In this document: one piece after another, positions 28,672 to 38,162 of the stretch
Layout of the letters: every line of letters starts with the position of its first letter
Numbering within the stretch: position 1 is the stretch's first letter
DNA from: Snodgrassella sp. CFCC 13594
GTDB lineage: Bacteria > Pseudomonadota > Gammaproteobacteria > Burkholderiales > Neisseriaceae
Direction: 5' to 3'
Length of the DNA stretch: 64,000 nt
Assembly: GCF_001590725.1 (NCBI RefSeq)
Contig: NZ_LQXR01000011.1
Span: 1-64,000, forward strand
Translations under genes and position numbers: made by a program
The notes under the pieces: model-generated
Seen by the model: only the letters and a program-made list of their open reading frames with translations
Database searches by the model: none
What the model was told of the DNA's origin: nothing

Positions 28672-29946
28672 ATGCGCAGCAGTGACATTCTGATTGTCGA
28701 TGATGAGGTGGGCATCCGCGACTTATTGTCGGAAATTCTGCAAGATGAAGGCTATACCGTCACGGTGGCTGAAGATGCCGATGCAGCACGCCAGCTGCGC
28801 CAACAAACACGCCCGGCCATGGTGCTCTTAGATATCTGGATGCCAGACTGTGACGGCATTACGCTACTTAAAGAATGGGCCAAATCCGGCCAATTGACCA
28901 TGCCCGTAGTCATGATGAGCGGCCACGCCAGTATTGATACTGCTGTAGAGGCCACCAAGATCGGCGCATTGGATTTTCTCGAAAAACCCATTTCCCTACA
29001 AAAATTACTTAGTACCGTGGATCGAGCATTGAAATATGGGCAGATGCAGGCAGCATCCAATTTATCATTAGACAAGCTGGGCCACAGCCCATCCATTAAA
29101 GAATTAAATCTGCAATTAGAGCGAGCCGCCAAAATGACTACTCCAGTCTTGCTCACAGGTGAAACTGGATCCCCATTCGAACTGGTAGCGCGTTATTTTC
29201 ACAAAAATAACTTGCCTTGGACTGAACCTTCCAAAGTGGAGCAAATAGTAGACGCGCCCATGGAGCTGCTGCAAAAATCAGCCAATGGTGTTTTATTCTT
29301 AGGCGACATTGCGCAATACAGCAAAAGCATCCAGCAAGGCGTTGGGTTCATGCTCACTAAAGCTGATCGGCACAATGTGCGCATCGTTTGTGCATGCAGC
29401 CGCCCACTACAAGACATGCTCACCGACACAAATCAAGATGCCAAACTGCTGAATACTTTATCAGCGATGATGATCACAATTCCGCCATTACGCAACCAAT
29501 TAGACGACATGGTGTTTTTGGTAGAGCAAATCGCAACTGAATTGGCGGAAAGCCAAAAATCGCCTCTGGTTAAATTTACCACTGCTGCGCTCAACGCACT
29601 GCGACAATACGACTGGCCCGGGAATTTAGAGCAATTGCGCAGTGTGGTCAAAAGCTTGGTGATGACGACCGACAACAATGAAGTGGATGTTGACGCGGTA
29701 AATGCTATTTTGGGGCAATTTACTCATGGTCGCCAACACACTGAAACCGTGGCTGGCCTCAATTTTGACATGCCACTGCGGGAATTGCGTGAAGAGCTGG
29801 AACGCCGTTACTTTGAATACCACATTGCGCAAGAAGGTCACAACATGAGCAAAGTTGCTCAAAAAGTCGGCTTAGAGCGCACTCATCTGTATCGAAAACT
29901 CAAGCAATTGGGCATTCAATTCTCACGCCGGCAAAGCGACAAATAA
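28672..29946 (+). CDS. ntrX: NtrX-type response regulator with degenerate AAA+ domain, 424 aa
   Basis: The receiver domain (residues 1-120) has the phosphorylated Asp54 in VLLDIWMPDCDG and the switch Lys in FLEKP. The central sigma-54 AAA+ domain is clearly damaged: Walker A reads TGETGSPFE (no Gly-Lys), the GAFTGA loop is absent and the domain is shortened, and Walker B reads FLGDIAQ in place of FLDEIG. The C-terminal Fis-type helix-turn-helix is intact (NMSKVAQKVGLERTHLYRKL). It probably binds DNA but cannot act as a normal ATP-driven sigma-54 activator. I used the ATG of MRSSDILIVDDE, 2 bases after ntrY. Confidence 0.88.
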   Translation: MRSSDILIVDDEVGIRDLLSEILQDEGYTVTVAEDADAARQLRQQTRPAMVLLDIWMPDCDGITLLKEWAKSGQLTMPVVMMSGHASIDTAVEATKIGALDFLEKPISLQKLLSTVDRALKYGQMQAASNLSLDKLGHSPSIKELNLQLERAAKMTTPVLLTGETGSPFELVARYFHKNNLPWTEPSKVEQIVDAPMELLQKSANGVLFLGDIAQYSKSIQQGVGFMLTKADRHNVRIVCACSRPLQDMLTDTNQDAKLLNTLSAMMITIPPLRNQLDDMVFLVEQIATELAESQKSPLVKFTTAALNALRQYDWPGNLEQLRSVVKSLVMTTDNNEVDVDAVNAILGQFTHGRQHTETVAGLNFDMPLRELREELERRYFEYHIAQEGHNMSKVAQKVGLERTHLYRKLKQLGIQFSRRQSDK

Positions 29947-30134
29947 ACGATATTGGCGATATAGATTACCCTTTCTGATACCGCTCATGGCTTACGAGAA
30001 TGTATTGAAAATCATTTATTATTAATATTTTTCATGGCGACCCGCGTATTTTTCAATACAAAAGTAGATTAACTCATTGATAAATCGGAATCTACCCGCT
30101 ATGGTGAATGAAATTTTTCTTTCAGGCAGCCATC

Positions 30135-30967
30135 ATGAGTTTCACGCCATTGAGCTTCGAATTTTTTCCTACCCGCACTGATGAAGGCGGCGCAAGCTGG
30201 CCATTACCCGAAAGCAACTCAGTCAATTCAAACCAGATTATTTTTCCTGTACATATGGAGCCGGGGGGGCCACCCGCGAAGGCACACTCCAGACAGTAAG
30301 CGACATTATGGCAGATGGCATCGCTGCAGCTCCCCACTTGGCTTGCATTGGCGCGAATCGCGAAGAAATGAGTGACCTCCTACACACCTACAAAGACATG
30401 GGTATCCGCCATGTGGTGGCCTTGCGCGGTGACGTGCCTTCTGGGGTAGGCCTGAACAATCAGGGTCTGCATTATGCCAATGAGCTGGTTTCGCTGATAC
30501 GCGAAGATTTTGGCGACTGGTTCCACATTGAAGTAGCGGCTTACCCCGAATTTCACCCTCAGGCGCGCAGCTCCGAAGATGACATTAACCACTTCGTGCG
30601 CAAATGCCAAGCTGGAGCCAGCTCAGCCATTACGCAATATTTCTTCAATGCAGACAGCTATTTCTGGTTTGTGGATGAAGTGCAAAGCCGAGGTATCAAC
30701 ATCCCCATCATCCCAGGCATTATGCCCATCGCCAGCTTCTCTAAACTGGCCCGATTTTCAGAAACCTGTGGTGCCGAAATTCCGCGCTGGCTACGTTTGA
30801 AATTGCAAGCCTATGCCGATGACACCGCATCCATCAAGGCTTTGGGCTTGGATGTGGTAACACAAATGTGCGAGCGCTTATTGCAACAAGGCGCCCCCAG
30901 CTTGCATTTTTATACATTAAATCAAGCTGGCTTGGTGTCCACCATATGCCAGCGTTTGGGCTACTAA
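30135..30967 (+). pseudogene. metF: 5,10-methylenetetrahydrofolate reductase, frameshifted as read
   Basis: MetF reduces methylene-tetrahydrofolate to methyl-tetrahydrofolate for methionine synthesis, using FAD. The first 20 codons read MSFTPLSFEFFPTRTDEGG, then the frame is lost. In the next frame KLAITRKQLSQFKPDYFSCT leads to the FAD-binding YGAGGATREGT and HLACIGANREEM, VVALRGDVP, and on to the end at 30967. One A missing from the run at 30194-30195 explains this; with it the protein is 277 residues, close to the normal size. I suspect an assembly error. A uptake-sequence 11-mer lies just before the start. Confidence 0.9.
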
Positions 30968-30997
30968 AACAGGCTGCCTGAATCCGATTTTTTCACA

Positions 30998-31726
30998 TCA
31001 ATGGGTCAGCAGTTGTTTGAGAAATTGCTGTGCCCGCTCATGTTGTGGTCGCAAGAAAAATTCTTCAGGGGTTGCTTGTTCGACAATCTGCCCTTGATCA
31101 ATAAACACCACCCGATCGGCCACCTCACGCGCAAAACCCATCTCATGCGTGACCACCATCATAGTCATACCACTGAAAGCCAAATCTTTCATAACTTTCA
31201 ATACCTCACCAATCATCTCTGGGTCGAGCGCTGAAGTGGGTTCATCAAACAGCATCACTCGTGGCTGCATGGCCAACCCGCGTGCTATGGCCACCCGCTG
31301 CTGCTGACCACCAGACAACTGCTGCGGATAAGCATCGCGCTTGTGTGCCAACCCTACCCGGTTTAGCAGCTCCATCGCTTTGGTTTCGGCATCAGCTCGG
31401 CTCAGTTTTTTTACCTTCATGGGTGACAACGTGATGTTTTCAATCACACTCAAATGCGGATACAAATTAAAGTGTTGGAATACAAACCCAACTTCGGTAC
31501 GAATTTTATTGAGATCTGCTTTGGGATCAGCTACATTCATGCCATCAACCCAAATTTCACCTTGCTGAATGCTTTCCAGCTGATTGACTGTGCGTATCAA
31601 CGTAGACTTACCACTGCCAGAAGGGCCGCAAACCACCACCACCTCGCCCTGTTTAACCGTTAGATTGACATCATTAATCACATGCAAATCTTTAAACCAT
31701 TTATGCACATCTTTAAACTCAATCAT
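30998..31726 (-). CDS. Polar amino acid ABC transporter ATP-binding protein, GltL/GlnQ type
   Basis: A 242-residue ATPase of the polar amino acid uptake family: Walker [11 protein letters not shown]-loop [10 protein letters not shown], signature [16 protein letters not shown], Walker [16 protein letters not shown], and H-loop [14 protein letters not shown]. It is close to GltL (glutamate/aspartate) and GlnQ. No permease or binding protein lies in the neighbourhood, so its partners must be elsewhere. The ATG of [10 protein letters not shown] overlaps the end of rsmA by 8 bases; a longer start at 31762 is possible but is less like the family. A full DUS follows the metF stop between the two genes. 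Confidence 0.88.
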   Translation of the reverse strand: MIEFKDVHKWFKDLHVINDVNLTVKQGEVVVVCGPSGSGKSTLIRTVNQLESIQQGEIWVDGMNVADPKADLNKIRTEVGFVFQHFNLYPHLSVIENITLSPMKVKKLSRADAETKAMELLNRVGLAHKRDAYPQQLSGGQQQRVAIARGLAMQPRVMLFDEPTSALDPEMIGEVLKVMKDLAFSGMTMMVVTHEMGFAREVADRVVFIDQGQIVEQATPEEFFLRPQHERAQQFLKQLLTH

Positions 31727-32558
31727 GTTTGTGTTGGTCGCGTTGTCCATCCATTGATCCATTCATATCTGATTCATTCTGAGTGGCATTGTGCAATAAT
31801 TTATTGCTCAATGCCACATACAATTCAGGGGCAATGTGTTCCGGTCTATCCTGAGGCTGGATACCCACAGCCAGTAGCTGTGCATCATCGGCTTCATGTT
31901 TGAGATTATTACGAATGGTTTTGCGGCGTTGCGCAAAAGCTTGTTTTACCAATGCTGCAAAATGCTCAAAATCATCCGCCCAACCAATTCGCCCAGGTTG
32001 GGGAATCATGCGCACCACCGCAGAATCAACCTTCGGCGCCGGGCTAAACGACTCCGGCGGCACATCCAATAGACACTCCATCTCAAAGAAATACTGCAAC
32101 ATCACACTTAAGCGGCCATAATCATTGGTTTTCGGCGCCGCTATCATGCGTTCGACCACTTCTTTTTGTAGCATAAAATGCATATCAATGATGTCATCAA
32201 CATGGTCTGCAAAGCGAAACAGCAGCGGGGTCGAAATATTGTAAGGCAAGTTGCCCACAATTTTTTTCTTGCCAGCCACTGTAGCAAAGTCAAACTGCAA
32301 TACATCGCCTGCATGAATGACCAATTTCTCAGCAAAAGGTAATTTTTTTAAGCGGGCCACAATATCGCGGTCGATTTCAATCACATGCAATTGCTTGAGC
32401 TTAGCAGCCAACGGCTCGGTGATCGCAGCCAATCCCGGACCAATTTCGATGACCACATCTTCCGGCTGCGGATTCACTGCGCGCACAATATCCTGAATAA
32501 TGCGTGTATCTTGAAGAAAATTCTGCCCAAATCGTTTACGGGCGCGGTGTCCATTCAT
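31719..32558 (-). CDS. rsmA: 16S rRNA (adenine(1518)-N(6)/adenine(1519)-N(6))-dimethyltransferase
   Basis: Dimethylates two adjacent adenines in helix 45 of 16S rRNA (KsgA). The SAM motifs are [28 protein letters not shown] and the catalytic GNLPYNIS (NLPY). The helical C-terminal domain holds [11 protein letters not shown]. At the C-terminus 15-20 polar residues extend past the usual end. The last bases overlap the ABC ATPase gene. Confidence 0.95.
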   Translation of the reverse strand: MNGHRARKRFGQNFLQDTRIIQDIVRAVNPQPEDVVIEIGPGLAAITEPLAAKLKQLHVIEIDRDIVARLKKLPFAEKLVIHAGDVLQFDFATVAGKKKIVGNLPYNISTPLLFRFADHVDDIIDMHFMLQKEVVERMIAAPKTNDYGRLSVMLQYFFEMECLLDVPPESFSPAPKVDSAVVRMIPQPGRIGWADDFEHFAALVKQAFAQRRKTIRNNLKHEADDAQLLAVGIQPQDRPEHIAPELYVALSNKLLHNATQNESDMNGSMDGQRDQHKHD

Positions 32559-32822
32559 GCGTTTTCCTTGGTTTTACTCATTATAAAACACTGTATCTAC
32601 TTTCATAGACTTAATCCGATTAAGGCAACCATGAAATCAGGTCAAACACAGCAAGATTAAATTAAATCGGTCTCTGCCGAGGTATTTCCCCGTAAAATAA
32701 CGATGCTTGCCTTGCATCAATAATGGTGTCATTTTATCCCGCCCAACAGGGCAAACGGTGTAATCTGAAAAGAATTCTTAAACACCTTCTTTAATTATCA
32801 ACACCACTCAAGGAGATGGAAT

Positions 32823-33599
32823 ATGTCTAATGCAAAAGTAGCTGTGATTACTGGTTCTGCCGACGGCTTGGGCAAAGCGATTGCCGAGCGTTTGGCTCAT
32901 GATGGTTTCCGTATCGTACTTTCAGACATTAATGCTGAAAAACTAGCTGCCACTGAAAAAGAATTCAAAAACAATGGCTTTACAGCCACTTCATTTGCAG
33001 GCAACGTGGCTAAGCGTGATGATCAATTTGCGTTAGTGGCTCATGCCGTGGCTGCTTTCGGCCAAGTGGATGTATTCATCAATAATGCTGGTGTGGAAGA
33101 CGTTATGCCTTTGGATAAAGTCCGCGAACCAGATTTGGAAAAAGTATTTGCTATTAATGTTTATGGCACAGTTTATGGTATTCAGGCAGCCTCAGAACAA
33201 ATGATCAAGCAAGGCCACGGTGGTAAAATCATTAATGCGTGCAGTATCGCAGGGCATGAATCATATGAATTTTTGGGCGTGTATTGCGCCACCAAGCATG
33301 CAGTGCGCTCCTTCACCCAAACGGCCGCCAAAGAACTGGCTCGCCACCAAATCACCGTAAATGCTTATTGCCCAGGCGTGGCTGCTACCAAAATGTGGGA
33401 TCGTATTGACGCGGAAATGGGCAAATATTTGGGCACCAAACCGGGTGAAGCCTTTGCCAAATTCTCATCAGCCATCGCGTTAGGGCGTCCACAAGAAGCC
33501 AAAGATGTGGCTGACTTTGTTCACTACTTGGCCTCTCCTGATTCAGATTACATGACGGGTCAATCCATCATGATTGATGGTGGCATCGTGTTGCGCTAA
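32823..33599 (+). CDS. Short-chain dehydrogenase, acetoin (diacetyl) reductase BudC-like
   Basis: A 258-residue short-chain dehydrogenase: [12 protein letters not shown] binds the cofactor, INNAG follows, the catalytic Ser is in [10 protein letters not shown] and Tyr/Lys in [27 protein letters not shown] and the end [15 protein letters not shown] match (S)-acetoin-forming diacetyl reductases, which interconvert diacetyl, acetoin and butanediol. The exact substrate is inference. AAGGAGATGG gives a strong ribosome-binding site, and a terminator follows. A full DUS lies inside the coding region (33181-33192). It stands alone. Confidence 0.85.
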   Translation: MSNAKVAVITGSADGLGKAIAERLAHDGFRIVLSDINAEKLAATEKEFKNNGFTATSFAGNVAKRDDQFALVAHAVAAFGQVDVFINNAGVEDVMPLDKVREPDLEKVFAINVYGTVYGIQAASEQMIKQGHGGKIINACSIAGHESYEFLGVYCATKHAVRSFTQTAAKELARHQITVNAYCPGVAATKMWDRIDAEMGKYLGTKPGEAFAKFSSAIALGRPQEAKDVADFVHYLASPDSDYMTGQSIMIDGGIVLR

Positions 33600-33609
33600 T
33601 AACTGAAAC

Positions 33610-33639
33610 AAAAAAAGCAGACTTCGGTCTGCTTTTTTT
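33610..33639 (+). terminator. Terminator of the short-chain dehydrogenase gene
   Basis: GCAGAC-TTCG-GTCTGC with an A run before and seven T after: a classic tetraloop terminator 18 bases past the stop codon. The A tract makes it able to act in both directions. Confidence 0.92.
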
Positions 33640-33669
33640 GTTTCAGGCAAACTTGATTGTAAAAAGAAG

Positions 33670-34422
33670 TTATTGTGGCAAATACCGAGTTGGGTTAACC
33701 GCTTTACCATTCACTCGCACTTCAAAATGAAGCTTTACACCTTCTGTACCCGAATCGCCCATAGTCGCAATGGATTGTCCCGCCGTCACACGCTGTCCTT
33801 TGCGTACCAGCAATGAATCGTTGTGCGCATAGGCTGTCATGGTACTGCTGCTGTGCTGGAGCAAAATCAACCGCCCGTAACCGCGCAACTCATCTCCAGC
33901 ATACAACACCGTCCCCGCTGCAGCCGCTTTAATAGGCACGCCACGAGCACCGCCAATATCAATGCCTTTTTGTGTCGTGCCATTGTATGCACGTAAAATA
34001 GCGCCTCGCACTGGCCATTGTAGTGCGATACTGGGTACAACAGGCGTTGGATAGTGCTTCACTGAAGACAAACCAGATGAACGGCGATGATCCGTTGGCA
34101 CAGCGGTGGTAGCTTTGCTAACACGAGATGGTTTGCTCTGTGTCCCGCCACGAACACGAATCAGCTGCCCCACCTCAATTTCGTGCGGATTCGACAAACC
34201 ATTCAGACGCTGTAATGCTATTACTGATTGTCCGTGGCGCAAACCGATTCGATACAAATTATCGCCTGCTTGGACTCGGTAATAACCACTGGGGACACGC
34301 CCATTTTGTGCACCACTTGAAGAAGAACTGGCACAAGCCGATAGGCTCAAAACAATTAACACCAATCCCGGCTTGGAAAAAATCTCAATGCAATATCGAA
34401 AAAAATCGTGTAAACGGTTCAT
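33670..34422 (-). CDS. nlpD: NlpD-like lipoprotein with LysM and degenerate M23 domain
   Basis: The N-terminal signal ends in the lipobox LSAC, so the protein is lipid-anchored (probably outer membrane). A LysM domain (YYRVQAGDNLYRIGLRHGQS then EIEVGQLIRV) covers about residues 47-91. A LytM/M23 domain is at the C-terminus: KGIDIGGARG, YAHNDSLLVRKGQRV and LHFEVRVNGKAVNP. The zinc-binding His of active M23 peptidases is replaced (KGIDIGG), as in E. coli NlpD, which activates an amidase at the septum and does not itself cut peptidoglycan. The same job is likely here. Confidence 0.88.
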   Translation of the reverse strand: MNRLHDFFRYCIEIFSKPGLVLIVLSLSACASSSSSGAQNGRVPSGYYRVQAGDNLYRIGLRHGQSVIALQRLNGLSNPHEIEVGQLIRVRGGTQSKPSRVSKATTAVPTDHRRSSGLSSVKHYPTPVVPSIALQWPVRGAILRAYNGTTQKGIDIGGARGVPIKAAAAGTVLYAGDELRGYGRLILLQHSSSTMTAYAHNDSLLVRKGQRVTAGQSIATMGDSGTEGVKLHFEVRVNGKAVNPTRYLPQ

Positions 34423-34459
34423 AGGGTCAAATTTATCTCATTAACCCTAAACCAGACAG

Positions 34460-34488
34460 TAAAGCAGGCGCCAAGTGCACCTGCTTTA
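34460..34488 (-). terminator. Terminator of the DUF2147 gene
   Basis: TAAAGCAGG / CCTGCTTTA hairpin, 23 bases after the DUF2147 stop. The U-tract is weak (TTTACTG), so confidence is moderate. Confidence 0.5.
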
Positions 34489-34510
34489 CGTTATTTTACG
34501 GCATCCTCGA

Positions 34511-34930
34511 CTATGGAACACGAGACCATGTTTGGGTGCGACCTAAAACAGAAACACCTAGATAACCCCGAACCTGCAATGTTTTGCCGCCATCGACTAT
34601 TTTAGCCTTAGCACTGTACACTTTCCCAGACTTAGGATCGGTGATCTTACCACCCACATATTCTCCACCCTCTGCTTTCAAACCACGCAACACTGTCTGC
34701 CCCACCAGCGGTTTGCCTTTTTGCGCACCACTGCATTCACCGCAATTGGCGTCTACGCCCGGCATTAAGCCCACAATACGCCCTGAGTAGGTACCGCCAG
34801 ATTCAGTAATGCTGATAATCGCTTTGGGCTTTTTGGTTTCATCGTCCACCGTACGCCATTTACCCACGATGCCATCGGCAAACGCAGCCCCGGCCGACAA
34901 GGCCAATAGCGCCACAAGTAATTTTTTCAT
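34511..34930 (-). CDS. DUF2147-family exported protein, 139 aa
   Basis: A signal peptide (MKKLLVALLALSAGAAFA) is followed by the DUF2147 lipocalin-like pattern: GIVGKWRTVDDETKKPKAII, SGRIVGLMP with CGECSG, GKITDPKSGKVYSAKAKI and LQVRGYLGVSVLGRTQTW. These proteins are small periplasmic or secreted beta-barrels of unknown ligand. AAAGGAGAAAGT immediately upstream fixes this start, 16 codons inside the longest frame. Two Cys in CGEC could form a disulphide. Confidence 0.85.
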   Translation of the reverse strand: MKKLLVALLALSAGAAFADGIVGKWRTVDDETKKPKAIISITESGGTYSGRIVGLMPGVDANCGECSGAQKGKPLVGQTVLRGLKAEGGEYVGGKITDPKSGKVYSAKAKIVDGGKTLQVRGYLGVSVLGRTQTWSRVP

Positions 34931-35147
34931 ACTTTCTCCTTTATTAATTTTTTTCGTATTCTCAGGCCAATACAGCAACCTGTTTATTTAAGATAAAATA
35001 AATCGTAGGCCATGCCCATTATTTTTTTAGAATAACCATTCTATTGTATCTACTCAACCTCGTGCTTTACTTGCTTTGACGCTTATTTTGATTGAAATTC
35101 CCGGAAATGCGACCATTTAAACCAACAAAGTTAATTAAGGAAATCCC

Positions 35148-35621
35148 ATGCGCCATTTCGGCTGGATATTCGTCTTACTGATTGCATTGGAAATTGTGTC
35201 TATTGTGATGATGACCGATTGGATTGGTGGCGGGCCTACTTTATTACTGATGCTGTTGAGCTTCATTGCTGGGATAGTAATGCTCCGCAATGTTGGATTC
35301 TCGGGTGTGCTCATGGCAGGTGCGACACTACGCAGCGGCGAAAGCACATCTTTATATCAACTACTTTGGCCAATTCGCTACACCGTCGCCGCCTTACTGC
35401 TGATGAGTCCTGGCTTCTGCTCTGATGCCGTAGCGCTGATGTTACTGCTGCCGCTGAAAGGAAAACCAATAGCAGCCAGCAACTCATCTCACTTTGGCCG
35501 AAAAAACGAACATGGCGATATTATTGAGGGGGAGTATGAGGTCAAAAATGGCCGTACAAGTCATACGGCCAATCAGAAAACCATCAAAAACCTACCGCCT
35601 GATTCTTCAACCAAGCTGTAA
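35148..35621 (+). CDS. fxsA: FxsA-family membrane protein
   Basis: A 157-residue inner-membrane protein with three to four membrane segments in the first 105 residues (WIFVLLIALEIVSIVMM, LLLMLLSFIAGIVMLRNVG and LLLMSPGFCSDAVALMLLLP). The segment SPGFCSDAVALMLLLP is the FxsA signature. The tail is polar and contains HGDIIEGEYE, also typical. FxsA in E. coli suppresses phage T7 exclusion by the F plasmid when overproduced; the normal role is unknown. AAGGAAATCCC precedes the ATG. Confidence 0.88.
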   Translation: MRHFGWIFVLLIALEIVSIVMMTDWIGGGPTLLLMLLSFIAGIVMLRNVGFSGVLMAGATLRSGESTSLYQLLWPIRYTVAALLLMSPGFCSDAVALMLLLPLKGKPIAASNSSHFGRKNEHGDIIEGEYEVKNGRTSHTANQKTIKNLPPDSSTKL

Positions 35622-35663
35622 TACTTCTTATCAACATAATTTAAATTTTTCACATAAACTCGG

Positions 35664-36344
35664 ATGCAATTACTGGTGAATATAATTGGATTGGGACTCC
35701 TTGGTCTTGATCCAGTGGCGGCGATAATGGTTGCCTCGGCCATTGCGGTGGGCACAACCCGATCCAAAATATTTCTTTTCACCCTTGTATTTTTATTGGG
35801 AACCACATTCTTAGGTGTTGCACTTTCAATGATGGGCCAGACCGCCATTGATTTTCTGCAAGCATTTATTCCAGACCATTTGAGCCCTTTATGGGCCATA
35901 TTGAACCTCATTATTATCATTGTCATTATTGCTTGGCTGACCACTCATTTTGTACAACGAACCCACCCAAAACCCGATAAACCACCCAGAAAAACCCTTG
36001 CCAGCACATGGCAGTGTGTCTCAGCGGCTTTGCTGTTGGCTTTGTCTGCTTTAAGTGATCCAACCTTCTATGCTGTGATTGTCATCGCTGCCAAAATGCA
36101 CACTGTTTTTGCCATGGCGGTAATCCATTTTTTATGGATTCTTATTAGCCAAATACCGCTCATCGTGGTAGTCGGCGCTTACCATCTTAATGCGCATAAA
36201 ACATTATTGCATTACAGCGCGAGGATATGGACAATGCATCAGCAAAAAATCATGCTGACGATGCACATTGCAGCCATTATGATTGCTTTGCTGTTGCTTG
36301 CAGAAACGGTTTTTTATGTAGTTTCTGGCCAATATTTTTTCTGA
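35664..36344 (+). CDS. Hypothetical six-helix inner-membrane protein, 226 aa
   Basis: About six membrane segments are predictable: residues 2-25, 35-58, 75-98, 115-137, 148-172 and 195-218. The first helix LGLLGLDPVAAIMVASAIAVG has the small-residue pattern of LysE- or Sap-type exporters, a weak hint only. A polar loop rich in Lys and Pro (HPKPDKPPRK) separates the halves. It follows fxsA on the same strand by 42 bases and may be in the same transcript. I do not recognise a defined family. Confidence 0.55.
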   Translation: MQLLVNIIGLGLLGLDPVAAIMVASAIAVGTTRSKIFLFTLVFLLGTTFLGVALSMMGQTAIDFLQAFIPDHLSPLWAILNLIIIIVIIAWLTTHFVQRTHPKPDKPPRKTLASTWQCVSAALLLALSALSDPTFYAVIVIAAKMHTVFAMAVIHFLWILISQIPLIVVVGAYHLNAHKTLLHYSARIWTMHQQKIMLTMHIAAIMIALLLLAETVFYVVSGQYFF

Positions 36345-36426
36345 CCCAACCCTGATAACACAGTACATCCGTTTCGTCCTAACGGTTCTTTCCTTTGACA
36401 TATCTGCATCTCGGATACGCAATCTA

Positions 36427-36457
36427 TAAAAAAACTGCCTAGGAACGCCTAGGCAGT
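36427..36457 (-). terminator. Terminator of lysS
   Basis: A perfect 10-bp stem ACTGCCTAGG / CCTAGGCAGT with a 4-base loop, followed by seven T on the minus strand. It lies 20 bases after the lysS stop. Confidence 0.92.
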
Positions 36458-36476
36458 CTTGGAGAGACAAAAAACT

Positions 36477-37985
36477 CTACTCTGGCCGCATTTGTGGAAA
36501 CAAAATCACATCCCGTATGGAAGGCGCATCGGTCAACAACATCACCAATCGGTCGATACCAATACCGCAACCACCCGTCGGCGGCAGTCCATATTCCATG
36601 GCTCGGATGTAGTCTGCATCATAATGCATAGCTTCATCATCACCAGCATCTAATTGCGCCACTTGTGCTTTGAAGCGGGCAGATTGGTCTTCTGGATCAT
36701 TTAACTCAGAATAGCCATTGGCGAGCTCACGCCCCACTACGAACAATTCAAACCGCTCAGTTAGACCGGGTTGGGTATCAGATGCACGTGCCAACGGAGA
36801 AACCTCCACTGGGTAATCAATAATGAAAGTAGGTTGCCACAGCTTGGCTTCAGCACACTCTTCAAATAAAGCCAACTGCAGGCTGCCGACACCAGGGGCA
36901 GCGGGCAAGCTGCCGTGTAAACGCTGGATCTCTGTCTTTAACCAATGCTCATCTTGCAACTGCGCTTCGGTATACTGCGGATTGAAATGTTGGATGGCTT
37001 GTAAAATAGTGAACCGCGCAAAAGGCTGACTTAAATCCACTTCTTGTCCGTTATAACTAACCACAGCGCTGCCATTGGCCTCTATTGCCGCAGTGCGGAT
37101 CACAGTTTCTGTCATATCCATCATACGCTGATAATCACCATAGGCTTCATAGAATTCCATCATGGTAAATTCTGGGTTGTGCCGTGTACTCATGCCCTCA
37201 TTGCGGAAATTACGGTTGATTTCAAACACGCGTTCCAAGCCACCCACCACCAAGCGCTTCAAATACAGTTCTGGCGCCACACGCAAATACAAATCCATAT
37301 CCAAAGTATTGTGATGGGTAACAAAGGGCTTGGCTGTTGCACCACCGGGAATGGGGTGCATCATCGGCGTCTCCACTTCCAAGTAGCGGTTGCCCACCAT
37401 CACATTGCGAATGGCTTGAATAATGCGGCTGCGTTTCATGAATGTGTCACGGGTATGCGAGTTGGTAATCAAATCCACATAGCGCTGGCGGTATTTCTGC
37501 TCTTGGTCATTGAGACCATGAAATTTATCAGGCAGCGGGCGCAATGATTTAGACAGCAACCGAATTTGAGATACCCGCACAGTCAATTCACCATGGTTGG
37601 TTTTCATCAATTCACCTTCGGCGCCGACAATATCGCCCAAATCCCAATGCTTAAATTCATTGTGGGCTTCTTCACCTATGCCTTGATTATTGATATACAA
37701 CTGAATTTGCCCACTCATATCCTGAATCGTGGCAAAGCTGGCTTTACCCATGGTGCGCTTGAGCATCATGCGACCAGCCACTTTCACCGGCAATGCTTTT
37801 TCTGCCAATTCTTCTTTGCTCAGTGCTTCATAATCGTGATGCAAATCCCCCGCAAATGCATCACGACGGAAGTCGTTGGGAAAGGCCACACCCTTGCTAC
37901 GCAGGTCGGCCAATTTTTCACGGCGCAGCGCCATAATTTGGTTTTCATCCAGCACTACGGCTTGCTGATTGTGCTCTTCGCTCAT
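36477..37985 (-). CDS. lysS: Lysyl-tRNA synthetase, class II, 502 aa
   Basis: Charges tRNA-Lys. The N-terminal anticodon-binding OB domain (residues 60-170, [20 protein letters not shown]) is followed by the class II core: motif 2 in [22 protein letters not shown] and motif 3 in [16 protein letters not shown]. Length and end (FPQMRPE) are normal. The cognate tRNA-Lys gene lies 26 kb away. Its own terminator follows and a paired DUS lies upstream, so it is a single-gene transcript. Confidence 0.96.
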   Translation of the reverse strand: MSEEHNQQAVVLDENQIMALRREKLADLRSKGVAFPNDFRRDAFAGDLHHDYEALSKEELAEKALPVKVAGRMMLKRTMGKASFATIQDMSGQIQLYINNQGIGEEAHNEFKHWDLGDIVGAEGELMKTNHGELTVRVSQIRLLSKSLRPLPDKFHGLNDQEQKYRQRYVDLITNSHTRDTFMKRSRIIQAIRNVMVGNRYLEVETPMMHPIPGGATAKPFVTHHNTLDMDLYLRVAPELYLKRLVVGGLERVFEINRNFRNEGMSTRHNPEFTMMEFYEAYGDYQRMMDMTETVIRTAAIEANGSAVVSYNGQEVDLSQPFARFTILQAIQHFNPQYTEAQLQDEHWLKTEIQRLHGSLPAAPGVGSLQLALFEECAEAKLWQPTFIIDYPVEVSPLARASDTQPGLTERFELFVVGRELANGYSELNDPEDQSARFKAQVAQLDAGDDEAMHYDADYIRAMEYGLPPTGGCGIGIDRLVMLLTDAPSIRDVILFPQMRPE

Positions 37986-38008
37986 GGTTTTATTTCCTTA
38001 ACACGCTT

Positions 38009-38034
38009 TTCAGGCAGCCCTAAGGCTGCCTGAA
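38009..38034 (-). repeat. Inverted pair of DNA uptake sequences between phoR and lysS
   Basis: TTCAGGCAGCC and GGCTGCCTGAA, 4 bases apart, form an 11-bp stem. The pair probably ends the phoB-phoR transcript, although no T-run follows. Confidence 0.75.
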
Positions 38035-38162
38035 TTCAATGGATTGCCTGATTAACATCGATCAATGCTGTTTAACCGATAAAATTAAGCGTATTTTAAG
38101 TCAATTTGGCTTTTTCCGCACCCGCCACCGCATCTCTTAAGCTTCAAGTGCTTGCGCGCCAC

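Noticed and set aside
30263..30269. Run of seven G in metF as a phase-variable tract
   Set aside because: The reading frame of the long metF part passes through this run in register; the break is upstream at 30194. Seven is also short for phase variation.
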